This document shows positions 34,813-46,522 of a stretch of DNA of 64,000 bases, piece by piece (position 1 is the first letter of the stretch; every line of letters begins with the position of its first letter). Under the pieces are notes generated by a model. That model saw only the letters and a program-made list of their open reading frames with translations. It was not told the origin of the DNA and made no database searches. Source of the stretch: Salvia splendens (lineage: Eukaryota; Streptophyta; Magnoliopsida; Lamiales; Lamiaceae); assembly GCF_004379255.2 (NCBI RefSeq), contig NC_056049.1, positions 24,660,063 to 24,724,062 on the forward strand, in the 5' to 3' direction. Both the position numbers and the translations under genes were made by a program.

Positions 34813-37800
34813 TTACAAATGGAACTTTTTGAGGTTGGAAATGTGCCATGTTCGGGGTACCTGTTCTCCTGACATGTGAGCCAATTTGTAAGACCCTTTG
34901 CCGAGGACTTCTGTCACCCGATACGGACCTTCCCATGTGGGTTCGAGCTTGCCCAGCTTTTCTGCTCGGCTTACCTCGTTGTTTCTCAAGACGAGATCTC
35001 CCACTTGAAATTGCAGCTTCTTCACCCTTTGGTTGTAATACCGGGCTACTTGCTCCTTGTACTTGGCTGCTTTTATGCATGCCAATTCTCTTCTTTCTTC
35101 GGCAAGATCTAGCTCGGCTCTCAGTCCGTCGTCATTCATTTCTGAGGAGAAATTTAGAGTTCGGGGACTGGGTACGCCGATCTCCACCGGAATTACGGCT
35201 TCAGTGCCGTACACCAGACTGTACGGAGTTTCACCGTTGGAGGTTGTGGGTGTAGTTCGGTAGGACCATAGGACTTGAGGGAGATTTTCTACCCATTGTC
35301 CTTTGGCTTGTTCTAACCGAGCTTTTAACCCTTTCACCAGGATACGATTTGTTACCTCCGTTTGTCCGTTTGCTTGTGGATGAGAGACCGAAGTGAACCG
35401 CTGTTGAATATTCAGCTCTTGGCACCAATTTTTGAACGTCTTGTCGGTGAACTGAGTCCCGTTATCCGAGATGAGGATGTGGGGTATGCCAAATCGGCAC
35501 ACTATGTTCTTCCAGACGAAATCCAATGCCTTCGAGCTCGTTATCGTAGCTAATGGTTCAGCTTCTACCCACTTTGTAAAGTGGTCCACGGCAACGATTA
35601 GGAATTTCATTTGCCGAGGAGCTTGAGGAAGTGGTCCCACTATGTCTATGCCCCATTGCATGAAAGGCCAAGGGCTTTGCATAGTGAATAGATCGGTCTG
35701 CGGCATCCTTGGGATATTTGCATGGATTTGGCACTTCGGGCATGTCTTGACGAGCTGCACTGCTTCTTGTACCAAGGTTGGCCAATAATATCCCCATCTT
35801 AGAACTTTTTTAGCTAAAGCTCTAGCTCCGATGTGGCTGCCGCACGATCCTTCATGAACTTCTCTGAGGATGTAGTCCGTCTCTTCTGGTCCTACGCACC
35901 GCAATAACGGCTGGAGGTAAGACTTTCTAAAGAGGACTCCTTCATGAAATTCGTACCGAAGTGCTCGGCACGTGATCTTCCGAGCTTCTCTCTTATCCTC
36001 GGGCAATTGTCCTTGATCCAGATACTGCAAGATCGGCGTCATCCAGTTCGGCGAGCTGGACACTGAATGTACCTCGGCTTCATCAATGCTTCGATGCATT
36101 AATTCTTCCGCCTTTGAGCTCGGATCTGAGGCCAACTTACTTAAGGTATCTGCTCGGCTATTTTCCGCCCTGGGAACGCGGATTATCCGAAAATAGGAGA
36201 AACTTCGGCTGATGCTTTGCGCTTTGTCCAAATACTTCTTCATTCTCTCGTCACGGGCTTCACTTGTACCCAACATGTGATTTACTATGACTTGTGAATC
36301 ACAATGGACTTTGAGAGATTTGACGAGCAGACTTTGCGCTAACTGGAGTCCGGCAAGGAGGGCTTCGTACTCGGCTTCATTATTAGTAGTGGGGAATAGG
36401 AACCGAAGTGAGTAGGTTACCTCGTGTCCGTCGGGAGCGACGAGTAAAATACCAGCTCCACTTCCCATCTTGTTTGAAGCTCCATCTACGAATCCGCTCC
36501 AGCAGTCTGGCGGCTCTACTTCGGATTCCAAGGGCTGTGCTAGTTCGGCATTGGCAGAATTTTTCTGTTCGGCAATGACAGGGATTGCTTGATCGAACTT
36601 GGCCTCTGCAAGAAAATCTGCCAAGGCTTGTCCCTTGATGGCTTTTCGAGGTAGGTACTCGATTGAGTGTTCTCCCAGCTCTATGGCCCATTTGGCGATT
36701 CTGCCTGATGCTTCTGGCTTGGTCAAAACTTGCCGAAGAGGCAGATCGGTTAAGACGCATACCTTGTGAGCATAGAAGTATGGCCGCAGTCTCCTTGCTG
36801 CATTTACTAATGCCAGAGCAATTTTTTCCAGAGGTTGATACCTTGTTTCTGGACCTCTTAATGCTCGGCTTGTAAAGTAGATGGGAAACTGCTTTAGGCC
36901 TTCTTCTCGTACAAGCACCGCGCTAATGGTTTGATCGGATGCCGCTAAGTATAAGAATATTACTTCGGCTTCGGTTGGAGCAGAGAGAATAGGAAGCTCG
37001 GCTAGATAACTTTTGAGCTCGTCAAAGGCCTTTTTCTGCTCGGCTCCCCACTCGAACTTTGGTGCCTTTTTCAACACCTTGAAGAACGGCAGTTGCTTTT
37101 CGGCTGCTTGGGAAAGGAATCGATTCAGTGCGGCTAGACATCCGGTTAGCCTTTGCACGTCATGTATGGACTTCGGCATTGCCATGTTCTGAACGACTTG
37201 AACTTTTGAGGGGTTTGCCTTGAGTCCGTCCTTTGAAACCCAACAACCCAGAAACTTTCCCGAATCTACCAAAAAGGTACACTTTTGGGGATTAAGTTTG
37301 AGGTTGGCTTTCTTGAGCACGTTGAGAGTGGACTTAAGGTTGTGCTCGTACTCCGAAGTGCTTTTGCTTTTGACGACTATATCGTCAACATACACTTCGA
37401 CCTCCTTTCCAATCAGGTGCCGAAAAAGCTTGTCTACCATCCTTTGATAAGTGGCTCCGGCATTCTTTAAACCGAATGGCATCTTTTTATAAGCGAAAAT
37501 GCCGAAATCGGTAATGAAAGCTGTTTTCGGAGCGTCACTCTCATCCATCAACACTTGGTGATATCCTTTGTATAAATCAAGAAAACAGAAAATTTCGAAG
37601 CCGATCAAAGCTTCTACTTTTTATCTATATTCGGAAGGGGATAGCAATCTTTGGGACAATGCTTATTTAGATCGGTGAAATCTATGCACATCCGCCATCC
37701 TCCTTCCTTTTTCTTGATCATGACAGGATTGGCCACCCACGAAGGATACTTCACTTCGAATAACACATCCGCCTTCAATAATTGACGGACTTCGTCATGG

Positions 37801-38075
37801 ATGACTTGACTTCGTTCTGCCGCAAAGAGTCTTTGCTTCTGTTTTATCGGCCGGACCGAAGGATCAATATTTAACCGATGAGTGATTACCTCGGGGGGCA
37901 CTCCGGTCATGTCCAACGGAGACCATGCAAAGACGTCTTTATACTCCTTGAGGAGCTGGATGGTTTTTTCCCGAAGTAGAGGCGTTCCCGCGAAGCCGAT
38001 CTTAACCGTTCTGGATGGATCGTCTTCGTACAGCTGAACTGTCATCGAGTTCGGCTCCGGTATGACTTCGGTCAT
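34813..38075 (-). pseudogene. Gypsy pol: RT, RNase H, second RNase H, integrase (one frameshift)
   Basis: The pol region is open from 38075 to 37614 (start of reverse transcriptase, MCIDFTDLNKHCPKD) and again from 37608 to 34813 (931 residues). The second part has RT motif LDLYKGYHQ, active-site YVDDIVV, RNase H, a second RNase H-like domain beginning WSGFVDGASN, the integrase zinc finger (HEGSCGSHIG ... CPKCQIH), the core with IDIVGPLP, ISDNGTQFT and NGQTEVTNR, and a C-terminal domain. The frames join at an A run (37615-37622), where one base fewer than expected shifts the phase. That is a replication slip or an assembly error. The upstream frame is in phase with gag-pro across a TAG. Confidence 0.93.
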
Positions 38076-38094
38076 CGCCTCTGACTCCGGCTGC

Positions 38095-38105
38095 TGTGAT
38101 TGCTA
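38095..38105 (-). promoter_or_regulatory. Candidate stop-codon readthrough site between gag-pro and pol
   Basis: On the minus strand the gag-protease frame ends GCA TAG CAA TCA, and the same frame stays open into pol. TAG followed by CAATCA fits the consensus UAG-CAR-YYA known from tobacco mosaic virus to allow a few percent readthrough. This would produce a gag-pro-pol fusion at low ratio. The match is seen directly; function is inference. Confidence 0.7.
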
Positions 38106-40184
38106 TGCTTGATGGTGCCGATCTGACTGCTCGGCACTTCTAAGCGCAATTTGTAGACATTCCTTTGCTCTCTTTTGGTCACCTCGGATGACCGCTATCC
38201 CTCCTTTAGTAGGGATCTTGATGGTGAGGTGATAAGTAGAGCAAACGGCCCGAACTGTGTTGAGCCAGTCTCTCCCCAGGATGATGTTGTACGGGGACCG
38301 AGCTTTCACCACAAAGAACTCGATCATCGTATTGGAGCTTGTAGGCGCTTTTCCCACCGTGATCGGAAGGCTGATAATGCCTTCAGGGCGGGTGTCCTCC
38401 TGGGCGAAACTTTTCAGAGGAAGTGGAGCTGGACTAAGCCGAGCTGGATCCACTTCCATTTTATCGAAACATTCTTTAAAAAGAATGCTGACTGATGCTC
38501 CTGTATCCACAAATACTCTGTGGATCAGTTTGTTTGCCACTCCGGCTTGAATGACAATAGCGTCTTGGTGAGGAGAGATGGCTGGGACGGGATCGGCATC
38601 TGAAAATGTAATCACTTCGTCTTTCTTCAGCCTTTTATGTGTTGGCTCCTCTTGATTGGAACCTCTGCGTTCTGCTTTTAGGGACGACTTAGTCTTCCCG
38701 GCAGGGAGAGCATCAATAGTCTGGATTACTCCATCATATTGCGGCTCGTCGTCGTCTTCGGGATCCTCATGCCTTTTCGGATCCTGAGGATTGCAGTTCG
38801 CACCTCTCTGCCATTTGTTCTTTTTCGGCTGCTTGCTTTGGTATTTTTTTAACGTTCCTGTTTTCACAAGAACATCAATACCTGCAGCCAAATCTCGGCA
38901 CTCCTCGGTATCGTGTCCGTGGGCTTGATGGAAGGAGCAATATTGATCCTGAGGTCGCCGCACGGCTGATTTCGTCATCCGCTTTGGTCTTTCGAACATA
39001 TCGGAATGTAGTTCGAAAATTTCCGCTCTTGACTTGTTCAGCGGTACGAACTGAGCAGGCGGCTTCTCGGGGTTGAGACGGGGTCCCAATCTGTCTCGCA
39101 CCGGAGCCCTTTGAATTCTTTCAAATGGAGTCCGGCGAGGATGCCCCTGATCGCTATGATCGGGCTTCCTTCTGTCTCCTCGGGACGATGAGCTGTCTAA
39201 CGACCGTTTGCGACGGTCTGCCTCATCGGCCCGGGAGTACTGGTCCACAATGTCCCACATTTCCTGAGCTGTCTGCGGACCGCACTCAACGAGCTTCCTG
39301 TAGAGAGCTCCAGGCAGGATTCCATTTTGGAATGCCGAGATGACAAGCAGATCGTTGAGATCGTCTACTTGCAGGCATTCCTTGTGGAATCTTGTCATAA
39401 AGTCGCTGATTTTTTCGTCGCGACCTTGACGAATAGAAAGCAGCTGAGCCGAAGTGATCCGGGCTTCCGCTTTCTGAAAGAACCTCCTGTGGAAAGCATC
39501 CATTAGATCTCGGTAGGATCTAATGCTGCCTTGAGGAAGGCTGTCGAACCACCTTCTGGCGTTCCCGATGAGCAGCTCGGGGAACAGCTTGCACATGTGG
39601 ACCTCGTTGAGACCTTGGTTCGCCATGTTATATTGATAGCGTCCCAAGAAATCATGAGGATCCACGAGTCCGTCATAGGTTATCGACGGAGTTCGGTAGT
39701 TCCGCGGCAAAGGAGTTCGGGTGATATCGTCCGAGAACGGAGTCTTTAATGCTCCGTACATGGCGAACCCGACATCTCTTCGGTACGGAGGAGATGGAGT
39801 TCTCCTGTGGTTCCGGTACCGAGGAGGAACAGGAACATGTCGGGGTTGAGGATTCTTTCTCCTGGAAGACACGTCACTACTGCGGTAGTGACTTTCATGC
39901 CTAGATGAGGAGGGAGAATCCGTCGTTGTCTTCTCCGGCTGTTGGCTCTTCTGCAGGAAGGTTAAGAACTCCTCCTGCTTCTCGGCCAAGAACAGCTTGA
40001 CAGCTTCATTTAAATCGGGCTGCTGGGAAGACTCGGTGCGATGACTCCTGGAGTGGCTTGTTCCTTCTTCGTGAGAACCGGAGGTAGATGTCTCCCGAGG
40101 CCGTTTTTCAGACCTGCGAGCTGGACTAGCTTCCTCACGGTTATCACGAACGGTATTATGGGTGTTATGTGATCTGGTATGCAT
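38103..40184 (-). CDS. Gypsy gag-protease polyprotein
   Basis: A 693-residue intact frame. An arginine/serine-rich N-terminus (1-150) is followed by the retrotransposon gag capsid domain (about 150-320, including LFPELLIGNARRWFDSLP), a zinc-knuckle variant C-x2-H-x4-H-x4-C (residues 416-429), an acidic linker and an aspartic protease with FVDTGAS at 558-564 and ILGRDWL near 635. Gag makes the particle that holds element RNA and protease processes the polyprotein. The start lies only 76 bases after the LTR, in the leader beyond the primer-binding site. It ends at TAG 38105-38103, in phase with pol. Confidence 0.95.
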   Translation of the reverse strand: MHTRSHNTHNTVRDNREEASPARRSEKRPRETSTSGSHEEGTSHSRSHRTESSQQPDLNEAVKLFLAEKQEEFLTFLQKSQQPEKTTTDSPSSSRHESHYRSSDVSSRRKNPQPRHVPVPPRYRNHRRTPSPPYRRDVGFAMYGALKTPFSDDITRTPLPRNYRTPSITYDGLVDPHDFLGRYQYNMANQGLNEVHMCKLFPELLIGNARRWFDSLPQGSIRSYRDLMDAFHRRFFQKAEARITSAQLLSIRQGRDEKISDFMTRFHKECLQVDDLNDLLVISAFQNGILPGALYRKLVECGPQTAQEMWDIVDQYSRADEADRRKRSLDSSSSRGDRRKPDHSDQGHPRRTPFERIQRAPVRDRLGPRLNPEKPPAQFVPLNKSRAEIFELHSDMFERPKRMTKSAVRRPQDQYCSFHQAHGHDTEECRDLAAGIDVLVKTGTLKKYQSKQPKKNKWQRGANCNPQDPKRHEDPEDDDEPQYDGVIQTIDALPAGKTKSSLKAERRGSNQEEPTHKRLKKDEVITFSDADPVPAISPHQDAIVIQAGVANKLIHRVFVDTGASVSILFKECFDKMEVDPARLSPAPLPLKSFAQEDTRPEGIISLPITVGKAPTSSNTMIEFFVVKARSPYNIILGRDWLNTVRAVCSTYHLTIKIPTKGGIAVIRGDQKRAKECLQIALRSAEQSDRHHQA

Positions 40185-40242
40185 TTTTTTGGGGTGGAAA
40201 AAGGGTCAAAAATTCGCTTTATCACAAATTTGGTTCTCTGTT

Positions 40243-40259
40243 TCCCACAGACGGCGCCA
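40243..40259 (-). other. Primer-binding site of the Gypsy element
   Basis: Immediately after the 5' LTR the minus strand reads CTGGCGCCGTCTGTGGG. The TGGCGCC core matches the 3' end of plant tRNA-Asp, a common primer in this group; the match beyond the first 9 or so bases is weaker. Confidence 0.75.
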
Positions 40260-40260
40260 G

Positions 40261-40937
40261 TGATGAATCGGCGAATTTCTGATGTTAGTGAATGCAGGAA
40301 AAACGCAGATCACGACACAGAGAATTTACGTGGTTCGATTTACTGAGGTAAATCTACGTCCACGGGAAGAAAAGAAGGCAGAGTTGTATTGCTTGATCTG
40401 TTTTCTACAGCTTACAATACAGACTTGCTATTTTGTATTTTATCTCTAGAGATCGAGAGAATGTAACCCTATCTATCAGATCTAGGTTCTATTTATACAA
40501 AGGACCAAGATCGTGGCATGCAGCTATTTACTAGGTAGTGGATGTCGTGGAGATCGTGGCGATCTTGCATGGGTCCACTATCCTGCATGAGTTAATGACT
40601 GCTTGACACCACTAAATAGATCGTGGGTGTAGTGGAGGTGGAAATCCTGCATGAGTCCACTATCTCCTAGTTCGGTCAAATACTGAGACCGAACTGCTGA
40701 ATTATGGCCGAGCAGCTTTTGCCGATCTGAGAGTAGAGCTTGATGCCGACCTGAGAGCAGAGTTTGATTGGTTGGCTTTTACCGAGCTGTAGGCTGGGGC
40801 CGAACTCTTTGGTTGTGCCGAACTGAACTCTGATACTCTTTAGTCATGCCGAACTGATACTCTTTCTTGGGCTTTAGGCTGATGGGCTTTACTGCTGTTG
40901 GGCTTGTTTAGTACCTTGTTTAGTACGTACTCCATCA
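40261..40937 (-). repeat. 5' LTR of the Gypsy element
   Basis: Identical to 33061-33737. On the minus strand it carries the promoter TATAAATA (near 40490-40498), so transcription should start around 40465 and run toward lower coordinates. Confidence 0.98.
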
Positions 40938-41465
40938 GTCGGCAGGAGGGCAAGGAGGTGGGCCGCAGACTAGGGCATGAGCCACCTGTCCGAAATGCAT
41001 AGTGGTCCAGGCCGCTAAAAATATCTCATCTTTTTTCTCGCTTTTCTGCCAAATTTCTTTAAAAACGTTTAACACTAGCTCTACCCATTTTTCCCTTAAC
41101 ATAAACAGAGGATTTCCTCCCTAATAGCGTGATCTTAAAAGAATATACTAAGAAAGACATCGCTACGAATTCAACCTTGATAGCGAGATTCTCAAACCAT
41201 GCATACAAGTAACATTTCATTTTGAATATTACTCGAATGCACAAAATGGGCATTCAGAGTGTTTGAGCGCGAAAACGACTACTAAAAACCGATCACCTTA
41301 TCTTCTTAGCATTAGTAAGACGGGAGTTAATGTTAGCTACCATAATCACGAACACTATATGAATTGGAAAAAAAAACAGAATCATAAATGATTACTCGTT
41401 TATCCGTTTGACAAATAATGGTGAGATGTTACGAACTTGCAAGTGATTGAGGCTCGAAGGTCACA

Positions 41466-41703
41466 CTCCCTCCGTCTCAAGGTACTTGAATCTTATTCCT
41501 TTTGGAGTTGTTCCAAGTAGTTGATTCATAATCTTTTTTGGCAAAAACTTTATCCATTCTCTTAGTTTTTTAGCATCTCTTTCATCTCTCTTAGTTTATT
41601 AGCATTTCTTTTATTTCATTCTCTCCAATCAGATTTTTAACACATTAGTTTCTTAAATTCCGTGCTACAAAGAAATGTCTCAACTACCTTGGCATGTGGG
41701 AAG
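41466..41703. mobile_element. Stowaway-like MITE
   Basis: Left end CTCCCTCCGTCTCAAGGTA and right end (inverted) CTTCCCACATGCCAAGGTA form a terminal inverted repeat about 19 bases long with mismatches. TA follows the right end; the left has CA. It is 238 bp and non-coding. Confidence 0.7.
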
Positions 41704-41711
41704 TAGTAAAA

Positions 41712-41815
41712 AAAAAAGATTACTCTAGCCCATAGATATTTTATCCAAAGTAAAAAAAATTGTAAAAAGATTACTCTAGCCCATAGATATTTTATCCAAA
41801 GTAAAAAAAATTGTA
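41712..41815. repeat. 50-bp tandem duplication
   Basis: Two copies of a unit containing AGATTACTCTAGCCCATAGA, 50 bases apart and identical over nearly all their length. Confidence 0.95.
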
Positions 41816-41990
41816 TAAAACCGATAATAGTAACTTACTTTAACTTCATTTTATCGAGGGCTCCTATATACCCGTTTGAATTTTCTCAGTATTGAACATA
41901 AAACCGATGAAATCGAGGGCGAGGGATGACGTCATCACCGCCGTGAGCTGATCTCCGATAACCGCCTGCTCAGCCGCCACCCGTCGTTGT

Positions 41991-44900
41991 ATGGAACCGA
42001 CGCAGCCTGCGATCCTAAGCTTCCTCCACCGAGTCAGTAAGCGAGCGGCATTCCTCGAACAGTTTCGCAGCTTAACAATGAGGTCTAGCCTCTTCAGCCG
42101 CCGGACGATTAGGCAGGGAGCGATCTCCGCCGTCGGATCGGCGAAAGTGAAGCTATTGCTCGGCTGCTGCGTGCTGCTCACACTGATCGTGCTCGCTAGC
42201 CGTACGGCGCCGTATGGCGGATGGAATCGATACGATGTTCCCCCGCGCGGATCCTCTCTGCCTCGGTGAGATTTCTAGCGAATCCGCTGCAGTTTTGTTG
42301 TGAATTTCGGTTTAAGCTCGGTCTAAGTTGGCGTTAGTGTTTATTGATTACTGGATTTGGCTCTTTAATGTCCTTAGTTATGTTATTGTCTTTCTAAATT
42401 ATTGATCTAGTTTGTTGCTTATAATTATGGAAGTATTTCCTTATTTTCGTTATTGTTTTGAAATTATTGATCTAGAATTTTGCTCGTATATATGCAAAAA
42501 TATCCTTATTTCTCCTTTCTGAAATTGGAGCTAGCTACCTATGTCTATGAGAGCGTTTAGGTTTCATGAAGTTTTGTAGTAAATCACTATTTGCTAGACA
42601 GAAATAAAAACAACGGTTGTTACCTCCTTTTAAGAGTATAAACTGGTTTGGAATCTGGCCAGTTCCACTATCTTTAAATAAGATGCCTATTGTTATGGTG
42701 ATGTGAGAATAAATGTTAGAAACTTCCTGATTTGCAATATTTGCAATTTTGTTCCATTTCTGATACTTTATTGTTACAGATAATGTTTAAGTGATTTTAT
42801 CCGTGTTTGCAAGCATAAAGAAAGTGTTCAATTTTTCATGGGTTTACAGACTGCAGATACTTTGTGGCAATGCTCTGCAAATTTAATGAAAACATCAGTC
42901 TCCAATGTTCATGCTTGTTTACTGTATTTACAGGGTGGGAGTTTTTTATTGCCAGTTCATGAATGGGAATCTTTTTTCTATTTCCAAGATTTATACTATA
43001 TTCCTTGTAGTAAAGTTGATTCACTTTAACTCTCACCTCATATATTCTGGCACTGTGTTCTTCTTAACTTTTGTTTTTCTCCTTTTGATTAACTGGTCAA
43101 AATTTTAAAATCCATAATCTCATGATATCTAAAATTTGGTATTGTTTTTGGTAATTTTGCACAAATGTGTTATCAAGCAAGAATTGCATTGGAATATGGA
43201 TAGAGCTTGTATGCATGAGCAGACATATGTTATCTATACCAGATGCATCTAAAAGGTTTTTGATTTTTTGAGCTAATGCTAACTTTATGCGTTTTGCAGG
43301 AAAGGGTACACCTTACTGATTAACACATGGAAAAGAAATGATCTTCTGAAGCAATCCATATCCCATTATGCATCATGTCCTGGGCTTGATTCTATACGTA
43401 TTGTTTGGAGTGAACCCAACCCTCCTTTAAAGTCTCTTATCAAGTTTCTAAATCATGTTATAAAGGTTAATTCCAAAGATGGGCGGGAAATTGAATTGAG
43501 ATTTGATATTAATAAGGAAGACAGCTTAAATAACAGATTTAAAGAAATCAAGGATTTGAAGTCTGATGTGGTCTTCTCAATTGATGATGACATTATATTC
43601 CCCTGCGCCACCGTGGAATTTGCTTTCAGTGTTTGGCAAAGTGCACCTGATGCAATGGTGGGATTTGTGCCTCGTATTCACTGGGTTGATAAATTGGTAT
43701 GTACTGCGTTCTACTCACAAATAGAGTATATCTTAACGTAGCATAATGTAGTGTTGTTGAGGACCTGCATAATAAGTCACATGCCTACTATTTAGCATTT
43801 GTGTTTCCTGACGAGTTTATCTTTCTAAACTTCTTCATTGAATTTGATGGCATTCTCCTTTTCTATTTGTCTTCCTATTGCTGAAAGGACCCTTTTTTTG
43901 CATTTGACGTAATTCTGGACTATTAATAATATGTTCGACTATATTTGTTCACATACATTGTCATAATCATCATGTCTGCAACTAAAAATAATCATTCATA
44001 CATGGCATCTTAAGTTCTTAATCATACACTTAACTTAATTACTTCATCATAAAGCTGAGATTCTCAATTCTGATACTAATATATAGTGCAACCTAGTTCA
44101 TGAAATTAGCACCTTTTAGGTGACACCGTTAACTTTGAAATTGGTGTGATACTTGATGCCACTAGATGTAGAGATATTAACTGATCACTTATGTATGATA
44201 TTGCCTGTAATATTTTTGCTCCTTAAAAATGCTCGTTTATTGTAAAGTCATGTGTTTAGTGCTAACGTTTTGATTGAATCCTCTTTTAGTTGTTTCAGAA
44301 TAATGGTCAGGACACGTACATCTATAGTGGATGGTGGTCTGTCTGGTGGACAGGAACATATAGCATGATTCTCTCCAAGGCTGCCTTCTTTCATAAAAAA
44401 TATCTCAGTATGTACACTTACGAGATGCCATCATCCATCCGTGAATATGTAACCAAGAACAGGTTCTTCAATATAATACTTGCATTCACGTTCAGACTTA
44501 TCTTATTCAGCTCTGTTCTTCTCATTCAGTCTCCTTTTCCAATCATCAAATATTTCCCTAATCAACTATGCATATACCAGAAATTGTGAAGATATAGCTA
44601 TGTCTTTCCTTGTCGCAAATGCCACTGGCGCTCCTCCCATTTGGGTGAAAGGTACATTAATTTGTTCAATAAATAAAGTATACGTTTCTTGAGCAGTCCT
44701 TGTTAATCTCCTTCATCTTAGGATCTGAGAACTTTACTGGTCTGAATTGTCCTTTTAGTGTCATAGTTTCTCTCTCTCTGTTCCTTTTTCCTTAATCAAA
44801 TACTACCACTATAGTTGGAGAGGTTAAATAAATGTGGATTTCCACCTCCGATATTCAAATGAACGCTTTGCTGGGAAATGTCGATTCACTTGAAATGTGT

Positions 44901-45068
44901 TTTGTAGGTAACATCTTCGAGATTGGTGCTAGTGGAATTAGTAGCTTGGGAGGGCACATTGAGAGAAGAAGCGAGTGCGTTAACCACTTTGTGAGTGAAT
45001 ACGGGGGCATGCCCTTGGTGCCCACTTCAGTCAAGGCAGTAGATAGCCGTTACACTTGGTTCTGGTAA
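41991..45068 (+). CDS. EPC1: GT64 glycosyltransferase, EPC1/GMT1-like (GIPC glycosylation)
   Basis: Five exons (41991-42265, 43300-43696, 44299-44462, 44581-44651, 44908-45068) total 1,068 bases and encode 355 residues. The protein is a type II Golgi membrane enzyme: one membrane helix near residues 53-72 (VKLLLGCCVLLTLIVL), then a GT64 domain beginning RKGYTLLINTWKR. The metal-binding DDD lies in FSIDDDIIFP, followed by GWWSVWWTGTYSM and the C-terminal NCEDIAMSFL. Arabidopsis EPC1 (also called GMT1) adds mannose to glycosyl inositol phosphorylceramides and affects cell adhesion; the same role is inferred. Exon 3 has two possible in-frame acceptors nine bases apart (after 44289 or 44298). Confidence 0.93.
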
Positions 45069-46031
45069 TGATGCTGCACACCATATTCCTCTCTGTCCAT
45101 GCTAGTTCCCACAGTTGAGGTCTTGTATTCTCCAGTAACTGCTGTCAACCAATGATAGAAACGGAATGCTCATATTTTGACCCTAGCTTCTTCCCCACCC
45201 TTTTAGTTCTCTAAAATGTTGTATCATTTTGTGGTTTTCAAATCGACCCAGTAGGTACTTTGTAGTGGTGTAGGGTCTTTAATTTACATTCAAATTGGTA
45301 TTTTTAGGGCTCGACGATGAAGCTTATCCCCCATCGTCTACCTTGGCCGTTGTTATTTAGAGGTCATATCTAGTATTCGGAAGTTCAATGTACAAAACTG
45401 TTGTTTCATTTTGCTTGTTTCGAGTTTTCATTCTTTTGTTACCGTGCAAATACTCTATCCATAATCACTTTTTATTTATTCACAATTTAGTTTTTCTTTA
45501 ATAGTACATCAATTTATTCATCATTTATACCTACATGACTTACTATTTCTTCATCAACAATATGGAGTAGTATTTTTAATCCTTATTAATTCGACTTTTA
45601 TGGTCAATTTTTTTTCATTCACACTTCACCATTTTAAGCCTACTCTTAACATATTCAAGAGCAGCTAATTAATATTTTGTGTCTATTATTTGGGAAAATC
45701 CAACTATACTCATAAAATCAATTATTGTGTCATTAACTAAGGAAATCATTGTTCGTCAAATTTATTTATTACTGAATTAGTTACCATTTCAATTTTCAAC
45801 GACATGTGCTTGACAAACTTTTTCAATTGTAGGCTGGCGATTGTGACCGGCAAGATAATGATAATATAATAACTATATGAATTTTCAAACCATTCTCTTG
45901 AAAAAGTATGTGGTCAACCTTTCTTCTTATCTCTTTAGACTTTTTTTTATCTATTTAAATGCAATTCGTAATACCGATGAAAATTCACTTATTTATTTAA
46001 GCAGAATGCGACTGAAACTTCATAATATGAT

Positions 46032-46090
46032 CGAAAACACAAATACATTAATACTCTAAAACGAAAACACAAATACATTAATACTCTAAA
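46032..46090. repeat. 30-bp tandem duplication
   Basis: CGAAAACACAAATACATTAA with its flank occurs twice, 30 bases apart, essentially identical. Confidence 0.95.
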
Positions 46091-46461
46091 AGTAATAAGT
46101 ATGTTGTGAGATAATGGATATAATTGAAAAATGATTAATTTTCATGAACGTTAAATTACGTAGTAGTATAATAGTACAAGTTTCTCAACTGTGGATAAAT
46201 ATACTAATTGTCCAATAAATGCATTTTAATATAAGACATTACCTGAAAAGGAATTTTTGTATACAATAAAAACATTGAGCCATAAGCAAAATCTATACTA
46301 TGAAATTAAAACAATATACATAGTACTACTTTGTTAGAGAAGGGAAAAAGCACCCATTCATGAGGACAATAATCCATAATCCCCTTTTTTTCTAATCCAT
46401 CAAATTCTCACATCTAAGTGTCAACAAAAATTAGCATAGAGAAAATTGAGAGACACCTTTG

Positions 46462-46522
46462 CCTAAATTTATAGTAATATACAAATGTAGTTCCTAAATT
46501 TATAGTAATATACAAATGTAGT
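46462..46522. repeat. 31-bp tandem duplication
   Basis: CCTAAATTTATAGTAATATA with its flank occurs twice, 31 bases apart, essentially identical. Confidence 0.95.

Larger units (their letters stand above)
33061..40937 (-). mobile_element. Complete Tat-lineage Gypsy LTR retrotransposon
   Basis: A 7,877-bp element on the minus strand is bounded by identical 677-bp LTRs and a GTCGG target repeat. It has a primer-binding site, polypurine tract, gag-protease frame and a pol frame with reverse transcriptase, RNase H, a second RNase H-like domain and integrase. The extra RNase H before integrase is the known mark of the Tat lineage. Identical LTRs mean the insertion is very young. The only visible coding defect is a one-base frameshift at 37614; a TAG between gag-pro and pol looks like a designed readthrough site. 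Confidence 0.97.
40938..41990. other. Right flank of the Gypsy element and GT64 upstream region
   Basis: GTCGG at 40938-40942 is the right target duplication. A Stowaway-like MITE and a 50-bp tandem duplication are listed separately. The final 100 bases are GC-rich and likely the 5' untranslated region of the GT64 gene. Confidence 0.6.

Noticed and set aside
41000..41260. Possible host exon interrupted by the Gypsy insertion
   Set aside because: Removing the element gives no extended frame or known domain at the joined GTCGG site.
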